NCBI GenBank assembly: GCA_034090805.1
Contig: JAXDRV010000072.1
Coordinates: 1-49,657, forward strand
Direction of reading: 5' to 3'
Source: Ornithomonoglobus_A sp034090805
GTDB taxonomy: Bacteria > Bacillota > Clostridia > UBA1381
DNA: 49,657 bases
Positions 36,101 to 43,848 of this stretch are shown here, one piece after another. How positions within the stretch are numbered: the first letter of the stretch is position 1; the number at the start of each line of letters is the position of its first letter. The notes under the pieces were generated by a model, which saw only the letters and a list, made by a program, of their open reading frames with translations, searched no databases and was not told the DNA's origin. The translations under genes were made by a program, and so were the position numbers.

Positions 36101-36242
36101 TGAAACGAGAGATATGATTTATGTACCTAATGAGAACGAATTACTTGCCGAACAGGGTGCAGGTGAGGACGCTTCAAGGGTTATTCTGCATACAGAGGGC
36201 GGTAAGCAGAAGCAGCTTATTATTGTAAAGCGCAGCAAGTAA
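33195..36242 (+). CDS. SLH-like surface protein, partner of the giant SLH protein
   Basis: 1015 residues. ATG at 33195 after GGAGGG; signal peptide (MDRMKRITALLIALGIALTS, cleavage near AFAA). Residues about 80-225 are degenerate SLH repeats (KAGEFFLAMCRYINF, SFDQAVRILTNALGYKSFAD). Residues 225-1015 correspond to the C-terminal region of the preceding protein: both have a KVFY/NAYY block, a D-N-N-x-D-G-x-Y-D-x-V calcium-like loop (VDNNNDGKYDVVFV here, DCNKDGNYDTVNLI there), and an (N/D)ASRVI ending. The pair is in tandem with a 15-base gap. Probably exported, acting with its neighbour at the cell surface. Function unknown; no enzyme signature recognised. Confidence 0.75.
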   Translation: MDRMKRITALLIALGIALTSTISAFAAANFDDDGNRDNNNGLSEEEQNVAIKDTHPQHELDNPEDAYMEKLEYDEYIKGRNEYNEVIKKLSAFGMWHTLPDGSYLQPIKAGEFFLAMCRYINFDNFIDENTDDAELYKTAYETLNSLGYADFEIDLNGTISFDQAVRILTNALGYKSFADFRGGTADAYMQVASEHKIARRFPKNRNDALTRTAAAELIENSTEAKVYIINGTEGYSYENVLDYYKDIYEINDVVTSVSDNAISDGKTIKNGIRVGNYLLESDRKDLYDYLACKVKVFYRQEESGGRTLLYITNHITNSIVTVEGCNIESYENERISYYVNGTAKKKLVLDSKAKEILNGFAPKAVNGEDMENCDYIKLVDNNNDGKYDVVFVYKYDIMVVERVSESHDMIYGLYNDNEKGALTVDFDSNTLEMTDRMGNPVDVYYITKDSVLSVANDPQSSRQKIIVSNLMYTGTVKSTEIGESYHDSTVYFEDRSYTYSTNFKYYRGSKALKNGSRYNVYLDYRGRIAGYDLIKDDEIKYGILIKGWIDTDNGGDDTVVKLYPYSGDMANFMLAKRTRIDGDVCKTAADKISMLNKAAEYQSIKLRSLDDKYVPMNFQTGDIVFPRVPIMYKQNDAGEITYIDTPFHGYNENPENNDVFHDNSMTMYDDFSKREGTTKKPGGMFLRNTLAFNSDNGNNIAMTTATKVFVVPISNDPSELTDVKNYQKTNLSYFTDWNYYPKSGTQYPVENRIEAYNVNEARVAEVVVYYTSDTVPEIDKKVPLTVVEKVIDAVNNEGDVVKRLVGYQGNAEIEVDLAEGVWLTRYYNGENGEKIKSEVKRGDIIRYVTNNSGELVDYVKVFSLRDEDDPDYVKTGNEYGTTVDPSTLNKTMLAVSDGKYTKNGHNTAHIYTELGNYNYGANYRLVYGTLLYKNGSNMVLKTKVDTALGQREIIELADFSGFNVIMIDETRDMIYVPNENELLAEQGAGEDASRVILHTEGGKQKQLIIVKRSK

Positions 36243-36245
36243 CTT

Positions 36246-36275
36246 AAAAGGGCTATTTATTATGTAGCCCTTTTT
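36246..36275 (+). terminator. Hairpin terminator inside the long operon
   Basis: A 10-bp perfect stem (36246-36255 with 36265-36274), 9-base loop and T-run directly after the SLH-like gene. The next gene starts 31 bases later and no promoter fits between them, so read-through must occur. Confidence 0.8.
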
Positions 36276-36305
36276 ATCTGAAAATATTTAAAAGGTGGTC
36301 GGAAT

Positions 36306-37409
36306 ATGAACATTGAAAAGGCAATAAGATATGCCGAAGACAAGGTAAAACATACAATTGATTATTTTTATGACTGTTTTCCTACAGAGCAGAGTAAGAA
36401 TTACGTTTTCGGACAGTTTCCGAATGTATCATGGACAACAGGCTTTTATTCAGGGATACTGTGGCTTATGTATGAGCTTACGGGTGATGCGGAGTACTTA
36501 AAATCGGCAAAGCATCACAGTGAGCTTTTCAGAAAAAGGCTTGATGATGAGGTCGAGCTTGAGCATCATGACATGGGCTTTCTGTTCTCGTTATCAAGTG
36601 TTGCGGATTATAAGATAACAGGTGATGAAAAGGCAAAGGCAGACGGAGTTCGAGCTGCTGATTGGCTGATGAAGCGTTATCAGCCGAGAGGGAAATTTAT
36701 TCAGGCATGGGGCGCAATGGACGATCCGGCTTCATACAGATTTATTGTTGACTGTATGTTGAATATCCCGCTGCTGTTCTGGGCAAGCGAGGTAACGGGA
36801 GATAATAAATATCGAGATGCAGCATACAACCATATGAAAACCGCAATGAAGTATGTAATTCGTGAGGACGCGTCATCATACCACACCTTCTATCTTGACC
36901 CTGAAACCAACGAGCCGCTGAGAGGTGAAACACATCAGGGCTTCTCTGATGACAGCTGTTGGGCAAGAGGACAGTCGTGGGCTGTATATGGTTTGGCATT
37001 ATGCTATCATTATACCCGCGACGACGGGCTTATTCCGCTTTTCAACAGGGTTACAGATTATTTTATAGACCATCTTCCTGAGGATTATGTTCCGTATTGG
37101 GATTTAATCTTTGGTGACGGCAGCGGTGAGCCGAGAGATACCTCTGCTGCGGCAGTAACTGTATGCGGAATACTTGAGATGAACAAATATGTTAAGAATG
37201 AAAAATACGCAGAGGCTGCCGAAAGAATGATGGAGAGCCTTTCGGAAAAATATACAACGGCAGATTGCCCGGAGAGCAACGGAATTTTAAAGGACGGCAT
37301 GTACAGCCGCCGTCACGGTCATGAACCTGAGTGTACAAGCTGGGGCGATTATTTTTATCTTGAAGCATTAATGAGAATGCACAACGAAAACTGGAATTTA
37401 TATTGGTAA
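36306..37409 (+). CDS. GH88 unsaturated glucuronyl hydrolase
   Basis: 367 residues, no signal peptide, so cytoplasmic. The (alpha/alpha)6-barrel carries the two catalytic aspartates at the family positions: Asp89 (EHHDMGFLF) and Asp149 (FIVDCMLNIPLLFWAS), compared with Asp88 and Asp149 of Bacillus unsaturated glucuronyl hydrolase. SCWARGQSWAVYGLA and TSAAAVTV are further family blocks. The enzyme hydrates the 4,5-double bond of an unsaturated uronate left by a lyase and so releases it. The PL8 enzyme at 11643 would supply that substrate. First gene of the catabolic part of the operon, with AAAAGGTGG as ribosome site. Confidence 0.9.
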   Translation: MNIEKAIRYAEDKVKHTIDYFYDCFPTEQSKNYVFGQFPNVSWTTGFYSGILWLMYELTGDAEYLKSAKHHSELFRKRLDDEVELEHHDMGFLFSLSSVADYKITGDEKAKADGVRAADWLMKRYQPRGKFIQAWGAMDDPASYRFIVDCMLNIPLLFWASEVTGDNKYRDAAYNHMKTAMKYVIREDASSYHTFYLDPETNEPLRGETHQGFSDDSCWARGQSWAVYGLALCYHYTRDDGLIPLFNRVTDYFIDHLPEDYVPYWDLIFGDGSGEPRDTSAAAVTVCGILEMNKYVKNEKYAEAAERMMESLSEKYTTADCPESNGILKDGMYSRRHGHEPECTSWGDYFYLEALMRMHNENWNLYW

Positions 37410-37421
37410 GGAGAATACATT

Positions 37422-39839
37422 ATGAAATATGGATACTTTGACGATTTAAATAAGGAGTATGTAATCAACACTCCGAAAACACCGCTTCCGTGGATAAACT
37501 ACCTCGGCACAAACGGATTCTTTTCACTGATTTCAAATACATCAGGAGGCTACTGCTTCTATAAGGACGCAAAGCACAGACGAATTTTAAGATACCGTTA
37601 TAACAATGTTCCGGCAGATAACGGCGGACGTTACTTCTACATTAACGATAACGGCGATTGCTGGACCCCTTCATTTATGCCGATGAAGAAGGAACTTGAT
37701 GCTTATGAGTGTCGTCACGGTATGGGATATACAAAAATCAGCGGTGAAAGAGGCAGTATTGAAGTTAGCCAGACCTCATTTGTTCCTGTTGATGACACAT
37801 GCGAAATACATAGAGTGAGGATAAAAAACAAGAGTGAGGATAATAAAAATATAAAGCTGTTCTCATTTGTTGAATTCTGTTTGTGGAATGCACAGGACGA
37901 TATGTTAAACTATCAAAGAAACCTGAATACGGGCGAGGTCGAAATTAAGGGCAGCGCAATCTATCACAAGACTGAGTACAGAGAGAGAAGAAATCACTAT
38001 GCTTTCTATTCCGTAAACACTCCGATTGACGGATTTGATACAGACCGTGATACCTTCCTCGGCGCGTTTAACGGCTTTGATACTCCGGACAGTGTTATTA
38101 ACGGCAAAAGCTCAAACAGCGTTGCATCGGGATGGTATCCGATGGCATCACATCAGATAAACGTTGCGCTTGCACCGAGCGAGAGCAAGGAGTATATTTT
38201 TGTTTTAGGCTATATAGAGAATGAACAAGCTGACAAGTTTGAGAGTCTCAATGTAATAAATAAGACTAAGGCTGAGGCTATGATGGCACGTTATCAGACC
38301 TCAGAGCAGTGCGATACAGAGTTTAAGAAGCTTAATGATTACTGGAATGAGCTTCTTTCGGTATACACTGTTAAGTCGGGTGATGAGAAGCTTGACAGAA
38401 TGGTTAATATTTGGAATCCGTATCAATGTATGGTTACATTCAATATGTCAAGAAGTGCTTCATACTACGAAAGCGGTATAGGCAGAGGGATGGGCTTCAG
38501 AGATTCAAACCAGGATTTATTGGGCTTTGTTCATCAGATTCCGGAGCGTGCAAGAGAGAGGATTATCGACATTGCCTCAACCCAGTTTGAGGACGGAAGT
38601 GCATACCATCAGTATCAGCCGCTCACAAAGCAGGGCAATAACGAGATAGGCGGCGGCTTCAACGATGATCCGCTCTGGCTTATTTTGGGAACGGTTGCAT
38701 ACATAAAGGAAACAGGAGATATTGATATACTTAATGAAAGTGTTCCGTTCGACTGCAATAAGGATAATACGGCATCACTTTTGGAACATTTGAATCGTTC
38801 ATTTGACCATGTTGTAAAGAACCTCGGACCGCACGGACTCCCGCTTATCGGACGTGCAGACTGGAATGATTGTCTTAATCTCAACTGTTTTTCGGAAACT
38901 CCGGATGAGTCCTTCCAGACCTATGGTGACCCGGACGGCAGGGTTGCGGAATCGGTTTTGATTGCAGGAATGTTCGTATACATCGGCAGAGAGTTTGCAA
39001 GACTTTATGAAAAGCTCGGAAACAAAGAGATGACCGATTATATAAATAGCGAGATTGAAAAGATGACCGCAGCCGTGCTTGATGCAGGCTATGACGGGGA
39101 GTGGTTCATAAGAGCATATGATGCATTCGGCAGGAAGATTGGCTCGGATGAGTGCGAGGAAGGCAAGATATTCATTGAGTCACAGGGCTTCTGCGTGATG
39201 GCGGGAATAGGCAAGGAGGACGGCAGAGCTCAGAAGGCGCTTGACAGCGTTGAAAAATATCTTGAATGTGATTACGGTATCGTGCTTAACTATCCGCCGT
39301 ATTCAACATATCACTTAGAGCTTGGTGAAATATCATCATATCCGCAGGGCTACAAGGAGAACGCAGGTATATTCTGCCACAACAATCCGTGGATTATGAT
39401 TGGCGAAACGGTACTCGGAAACAGAGAAAGAGCATTTAAGCTTTACAAGAAGATTGCCCCGGCATATCTTGAGGATATAAGCGATATTCATAGAACGGAG
39501 CCGTATGTTTATTCGCAGATGATTGCCGGACGTGATGCTGTAAGAGCGGGAGAGGCAAAGAACTCATGGCTCACAGGTACAGCAGCGTGGAACTACTATG
39601 CGGTTTCACAGTATCTTTTAGGTATCAAGCCGGACTTTGACGGACTTGTAATCGATCCGTGTATTTCAACGGAAATCGGTAAGTTTGAAATTACAAGAAG
39701 GTTCAGAGGAACGGAATACAGAATAACGGTTGAGAATACAGGGAGCAAAAACGTAAAAATAGAGGCTGATAACGGAACAGTAAACGGAAACATGGTTTCT
39801 TCGGATGCAGCGGTTTGTAATGTGAGGGTGAAAGTATGA
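37422..39839 (+). CDS. GH94 glycoside phosphorylase, cellobiose-phosphorylase-like
   Basis: 805 residues, cytoplasmic. The N-terminal MKYGYFDDLNKEYVINTPKT and PLPWINYLGTNGFFSLISN blocks are typical of cellobiose phosphorylases. The catalytic acid is Asp483 in GRADWNDCLN. GRGMGFRDSNQDLLG and the C-terminal GTAAWNYYAVSQYLLGIKPD are also conserved. The length is normal. It would split cellobiose with phosphate into glucose 1-phosphate and glucose, saving ATP. In the proposed pathway cellobiose is what remains of a xanthan repeat once the side chain is gone. It lies 12 bases after the GH88 gene and overlaps the HAD gene by four bases (ATGA). Confidence 0.92.
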   Translation: MKYGYFDDLNKEYVINTPKTPLPWINYLGTNGFFSLISNTSGGYCFYKDAKHRRILRYRYNNVPADNGGRYFYINDNGDCWTPSFMPMKKELDAYECRHGMGYTKISGERGSIEVSQTSFVPVDDTCEIHRVRIKNKSEDNKNIKLFSFVEFCLWNAQDDMLNYQRNLNTGEVEIKGSAIYHKTEYRERRNHYAFYSVNTPIDGFDTDRDTFLGAFNGFDTPDSVINGKSSNSVASGWYPMASHQINVALAPSESKEYIFVLGYIENEQADKFESLNVINKTKAEAMMARYQTSEQCDTEFKKLNDYWNELLSVYTVKSGDEKLDRMVNIWNPYQCMVTFNMSRSASYYESGIGRGMGFRDSNQDLLGFVHQIPERARERIIDIASTQFEDGSAYHQYQPLTKQGNNEIGGGFNDDPLWLILGTVAYIKETGDIDILNESVPFDCNKDNTASLLEHLNRSFDHVVKNLGPHGLPLIGRADWNDCLNLNCFSETPDESFQTYGDPDGRVAESVLIAGMFVYIGREFARLYEKLGNKEMTDYINSEIEKMTAAVLDAGYDGEWFIRAYDAFGRKIGSDECEEGKIFIESQGFCVMAGIGKEDGRAQKALDSVEKYLECDYGIVLNYPPYSTYHLELGEISSYPQGYKENAGIFCHNNPWIMIGETVLGNRERAFKLYKKIAPAYLEDISDIHRTEPYVYSQMIAGRDAVRAGEAKNSWLTGTAAWNYYAVSQYLLGIKPDFDGLVIDPCISTEIGKFEITRRFRGTEYRITVENTGSKNVKIEADNGTVNGNMVSSDAAVCNVRVKV

Positions 39840-40825
39840 GGATAAATATACCGGATTTGGGAATTATAACAGAGGAGTCGGGATTTATGGAGCTTGAAGC
39901 CACCTCGGACGGACGTTTTACATCCGGAAAAGATGGAGTTAATGCTATTGTCGCTACAGGTGACGGTAAGGTTGAGTTTGTCGCTTTTGAAAACCGGACA
40001 CTCGCATTTGTAAACTCGGCACTGGGCTATGGTGCATATTATCCGCTTTACCCTGTAAAAAGGGACAGTAAAATAAAGGCGGTGTTAATGGATCTTGACG
40101 GAACCTCGGTAAAGAGCGAGGAGTTCTGGATATGGATAATAGAAAAAACAACTGCAAGTATGCTCGGTGACGACAGCTTTACTCTTGAAGAAAGCGATAT
40201 GCCGTATGTTTCGGGGCACAGCGTTTCGGAGCATTTGCAGTATTGTATTGATAAATACTGCCCCGGCGAAAACCTTGAAAAGGCTCGTGATTTATATTTT
40301 ATGCATGTAAATCGTGAGATGAGGGAAATTATGGAGGGCAGAGGCAGAAAAGACGCATTTGTGCCGCAGGAGGGCTTAAAGGAGTTCTTGTATGAGCTTA
40401 AAAAGCTGGGGATAAAAATCGGTCTTGTTACATCGGGACTTTACGAAAAGGCTATGCCGGAAATCCTCTCGGCATTTCGTACACTTGGAATGGGTGAGCC
40501 GACTGATTTCTATGATGCAATAATTTCCGCCGGTTATCCTTTGAGAAAGGGCAGCGTCGGCACCCTCGGCGAGCTCTCGCCTAAGCCGCATCCATGGCTC
40601 TATGCCGAAACCTGTGCGATAGGTCTCGGTATCGGCTTTGATGACAGAGCAAGCGTAATTGCCATAGAGGACAGCGGTGCCGGCGTATGCTCGGCAAGAA
40701 TTGCGGGATATACAACAGTAGGACTTGCAGGTGGAAATATAGAGGAAAGCGGCACAATGCCGATGTGCAGCCGCTGCTGCGCAACCCTTGCGGAAGTTCT
40801 TGACTATATAAAGGAGGAATCGTAA
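39836..40825 (+). CDS. HAD-family sugar phosphatase/phosphoglucomutase-like with extra N-terminal domain
   Basis: 329 residues. Residues 80-329 are a HAD hydrolase of the beta-phosphoglucomutase type: VLMDLDGTSVKSEEFW (Asp86, Asp88), a LVTSGLY motif II, a Lys in LSPKPHPWLY and the acidic motif IAIEDSGAGV. Residues 1-78 are an added beta-rich segment (IPDLGIITEESGFMELEATS) that I do not recognise. ATGA overlap with the GH94 gene implies coupled translation. GH94 releases alpha-glucose 1-phosphate, so a plain beta-phosphoglucomutase role is not obvious. Dephosphorylation of a sugar phosphate or conversion of a different phosphorylated sugar is equally possible. Confidence 0.78.
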   Translation: MRINIPDLGIITEESGFMELEATSDGRFTSGKDGVNAIVATGDGKVEFVAFENRTLAFVNSALGYGAYYPLYPVKRDSKIKAVLMDLDGTSVKSEEFWIWIIEKTTASMLGDDSFTLEESDMPYVSGHSVSEHLQYCIDKYCPGENLEKARDLYFMHVNREMREIMEGRGRKDAFVPQEGLKEFLYELKKLGIKIGLVTSGLYEKAMPEILSAFRTLGMGEPTDFYDAIISAGYPLRKGSVGTLGELSPKPHPWLYAETCAIGLGIGFDDRASVIAIEDSGAGVCSARIAGYTTVGLAGGNIEESGTMPMCSRCCATLAEVLDYIKEES

Positions 40826-43675
40826 ATGGATAAGAAGACTAAGTGTCATTTTATATCAAATACGCACTGGGACAGAGAATGGAAGTTTAGTGCGCAAAGA
40901 ACACGACATATGCTTGTAACGGCAATGGATATGCTGTTTGATATTTTTGAGAAGGAGCCGGATTATAAGCATTTCCATCTTGATTCACAGACGCTTCCGA
41001 TTCAGGACTATCTGGAAATCAGACCCGAGAAGAAGAAGCTGTTAAAGAAGTATATAAGTGAGGGAAGACTTGCGGTAGGTCCATGGTTCTGTCTGCCGGA
41101 CGAATTCTGCGTAGGCGGCGAATCGCTTGTAAGAAATCTTTTGTTGGGACACAAGATTGCAAATGAGTTCGGCAAGGTTTCAAAGACGGGATATTCACCA
41201 TTCGGCTGGGGGCAGATTTCACAGATGCCGCAGCTGTACAAGGGCTTTGGAATTAATTTTGCATCATTTTACAGAGGTCTTAACACATATATGGCTCCGC
41301 ACTCCGAGTTCTACTGGCAGGGGGCTGACGGTACAACAATTTATGCTTCAAGATTGGGGCAGAGACCGCGATATAATATGTGGTATATCATGCAGCGCCC
41401 GGTATTTTACGGAAAGCGTGACGGCGATAACCGCCGTGCTTCGTGGGGTGCGGGCGACGGTATATTTCGTTTTGCGGACCCGGCACGCTGTGAGTATGAA
41501 TATCAGTATTCACACAGAAAGTATGAATATCATGATGAGTATATACCTGAAAAGACAAAGCAGGCAATGGAGGAACAGGACGGCGAGTGGACAACTCCGC
41601 ATCGTTTCTGGTCGAACGGTCACGATTCGTCAATTCCGGATATGCGTGAGGCTAAGCTCATAAAGGATTCAAATGAAGTGTTTGAGGACGTTGATGTATT
41701 CCACAGCACAGTTTACGATTTTGAGCAGAGTGTTATTCGTGACTTTGACAAGAACGCACCGCTGCTCAAAGGCGAGATGCGTTATCCGTATACAAAGGGA
41801 AGCGTAAGTGCAATCTTTGGATGGATTCTCTCGGCAAGAACCGCGGTTAAGCAGGATAACTTTGAAACCGAAAGACTTCTGACATACTATGCAGAGCCTA
41901 TGAGCGTATTTGCCTCACTTTGCGGTGCCGTATATCCGCAGGCATTTATTGACAAGGCATATAACTATCTCTTACAGAACCACGGTCACGATTCAATCGG
42001 TGCGTGCGGCAGAGATGTAGTATATAAGGATGTAAACTATCGTTTCAGACAGTCAAGAGAGATTGCAACCTGTGTTCTTGAAAGAGCAATGATGGACGTT
42101 GCGGGTGATATTGACTTTAAGGACTGGGACAAGAACGACATGGCGCTCGTCATGTTTAACCCCGCACCGTTTAAGAGAAGTATGGCTGTTCCTTGTGAAC
42201 TTGAAATTCCGCTTGAATGGGAATGTGACAGCTTTGAAATTCAGGACTGTGACGGAAATGTTTGTCCGTATCAGAGCATTGCTTCCATCAATCCTATGTA
42301 TCAGATTGTTCAGGACCCGGCAGATGCGGTTGATGTGCTTCCGGTTTCAAGACATTCTATAAGAGTATTCGTTAAGGATATTCCCGGCATGGGATATAAG
42401 ACACTGAAGGTTATTCCAAGGTACAATACTCGTTCGGCGACTCCGGTCAATATGCTTTCGGGACCGCAGACAATGGAGAATGAATACCTCATTGTCAAGA
42501 TAAACCGGAACGGTACTATTGATGTTACCGATAAGGAAACAGGAAAGGTATATGACAGCATAGGCTATTTCAAGGACACGGGCGAAAACGGAAGCCCATG
42601 GGAGCATAAGGCACCTGAGCTTAACGAAACCTATACAACCCTTAACGAGCATGCGGTTATAAGCCTTATACATAGCGGCGAGCTCGAAACAAAGTACAGA
42701 ATTGTTCTCAACTGGGCAATTCCTGAGGACTTAGCGGATAACGGCAAGAGAAGAAGCGAAAGACTTGCTCCGTACAGAATTGAAATGTTTGTAACGCTGA
42801 GAAAGGGTGCAAAATGGGTAGAGTTTGAAACTAATATTAATAACACCGTTCCGAACCATTACCTCCAGACAGCATTCCCGACAAACACAGATGCGGAGTT
42901 CGTATATGCACAGGGTCAGTTTGATGTTGTGAAGCGCCCGATTGTAAAACCGGATTATTCTCTATATGACGAGATTCCGATGACGGAGCATCCGATGAAT
43001 TCATTCGTTGATATTTGCAACGACAATGACGGTGCGGCACTCTTAAACACAGGTCTTAAAGCATATGAGGCAGATGACGACAATGCACATACAATTTATC
43101 TTTCGCTTATCCGCTCATTTGAGCTTAGAATATATGTAACCCCTGAGGAGCAGAACTATGCAAGAATAGAGGACGGCTCACAGTCATACGGTCCTCACAG
43201 TTTCCGCTATGCGTTCATGCCGCATAAGAGTGACTGGGAGAGTGCAAAGGTATGGAAGGCAGCCGAGGACTTCAATATGGAGATTCTTATCGGTCAGATC
43301 GCGCCGACTGAGCATGGCAAGAACCCGACAGAGAAATCATTTGTAGAGCTTTCAGAGGATGCGATTCATGTAAGTGCAATAAAGCGAAGCGAGGATGGCG
43401 AAGGCTGGATAGTGCGTCTTTTTAACCCGGGAACAAAAACTGTAAAGAGTGCAATCCGTTTTAACGGAGGCATGGCTGAAATTGCAGATAAGCAGTCACC
43501 TATTGAAAGACAGATGAGGGCTTTTGAGCTTCCAAAAGGAAATGGAAAGAAGTGGCAGAGCGTGAGCGAGGTTACGCTTGAGGAGCTTCATGTTCGCGAT
43601 ATGGAGATTAATGAAAACGGATTGACTGAGTTTGAGATTGCTCCGAAGAAAATACTTACTTTAAAATACAATTAA
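40826..43675 (+). CDS. GH38-like alpha-mannosidase with altered nucleophile site
   Basis: 949 residues, cytoplasmic. The zinc-binding start HWDREW (His14, Asp16) and the later HGHDSIG (His388) fit GH38, as do ILSARTAVKQDNFETE and YAEPMSVFASLCG. The usual nucleophile block GYxPDxFGxxxQMP reads GYSPFGWGQISQMPQLY, with Phe126 at the aspartate position and no acidic residue nearby. The C-terminal beta domains are present (KILTLKYN end) and length is normal. The expected role is to release the inner alpha-mannose from the xanthan-derived trisaccharide. Either this is a GH38 subgroup with another catalytic carboxylate, or its chemistry differs. It is the last gene of the operon, after AAGGAGG. Confidence 0.82.
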   Translation: MDKKTKCHFISNTHWDREWKFSAQRTRHMLVTAMDMLFDIFEKEPDYKHFHLDSQTLPIQDYLEIRPEKKKLLKKYISEGRLAVGPWFCLPDEFCVGGESLVRNLLLGHKIANEFGKVSKTGYSPFGWGQISQMPQLYKGFGINFASFYRGLNTYMAPHSEFYWQGADGTTIYASRLGQRPRYNMWYIMQRPVFYGKRDGDNRRASWGAGDGIFRFADPARCEYEYQYSHRKYEYHDEYIPEKTKQAMEEQDGEWTTPHRFWSNGHDSSIPDMREAKLIKDSNEVFEDVDVFHSTVYDFEQSVIRDFDKNAPLLKGEMRYPYTKGSVSAIFGWILSARTAVKQDNFETERLLTYYAEPMSVFASLCGAVYPQAFIDKAYNYLLQNHGHDSIGACGRDVVYKDVNYRFRQSREIATCVLERAMMDVAGDIDFKDWDKNDMALVMFNPAPFKRSMAVPCELEIPLEWECDSFEIQDCDGNVCPYQSIASINPMYQIVQDPADAVDVLPVSRHSIRVFVKDIPGMGYKTLKVIPRYNTRSATPVNMLSGPQTMENEYLIVKINRNGTIDVTDKETGKVYDSIGYFKDTGENGSPWEHKAPELNETYTTLNEHAVISLIHSGELETKYRIVLNWAIPEDLADNGKRRSERLAPYRIEMFVTLRKGAKWVEFETNINNTVPNHYLQTAFPTNTDAEFVYAQGQFDVVKRPIVKPDYSLYDEIPMTEHPMNSFVDICNDNDGAALLNTGLKAYEADDDNAHTIYLSLIRSFELRIYVTPEEQNYARIEDGSQSYGPHSFRYAFMPHKSDWESAKVWKAAEDFNMEILIGQIAPTEHGKNPTEKSFVELSEDAIHVSAIKRSEDGEGWIVRLFNPGTKTVKSAIRFNGGMAEIADKQSPIERQMRAFELPKGNGKKWQSVSEVTLEELHVRDMEINENGLTEFEIAPKKILTLKYN

Positions 43676-43691
43676 ATCTGTATTATAAAAA

Positions 43692-43730
43692 GTTTACCGC
43701 CTTTATCGCAGTAAAATTTTGTGTTATTAT
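43692..43730 (+). promoter_or_regulatory. Promoter of the large GH5 gene with shared upstream element
   Basis: GTTTACCGC (43692-43700), -35 TTTATC (43702-43707), 17-base spacer, -10 TATTAT (43725-43730) preceded by TGTGT as at 23041. The distance from element to -10 is 24 bases, identical to two other promoters. Confidence 0.65.
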
Positions 43731-43743
43731 AGAAGCATAGAAT

Positions 43744-43814
43744 AAGGACTGTTCAATATACGCTAAAGCGTATATATATATCCTTTCTCTCCCTAATAGA
43801 TATGAACAGTCCTT
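43744..43814 (+). promoter_or_regulatory. Structured 5' leader of the large GH5 gene
   Basis: Outer arms of 12 bases (43744-43755 and 43803-43814) are perfectly complementary. They enclose an inner 8-bp hairpin (43756-43763 with 43768-43775, loop TAAA) and a pyrimidine-rich stretch. The structure begins about where transcription should start and ends 23 bases before the ribosome site AAGGAAG. It matches no riboswitch class I know. Confidence 0.6.
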
Positions 43815-43848
43815 TCATCTTATTTTCTACAAGAAAGGAAGTAAAACC

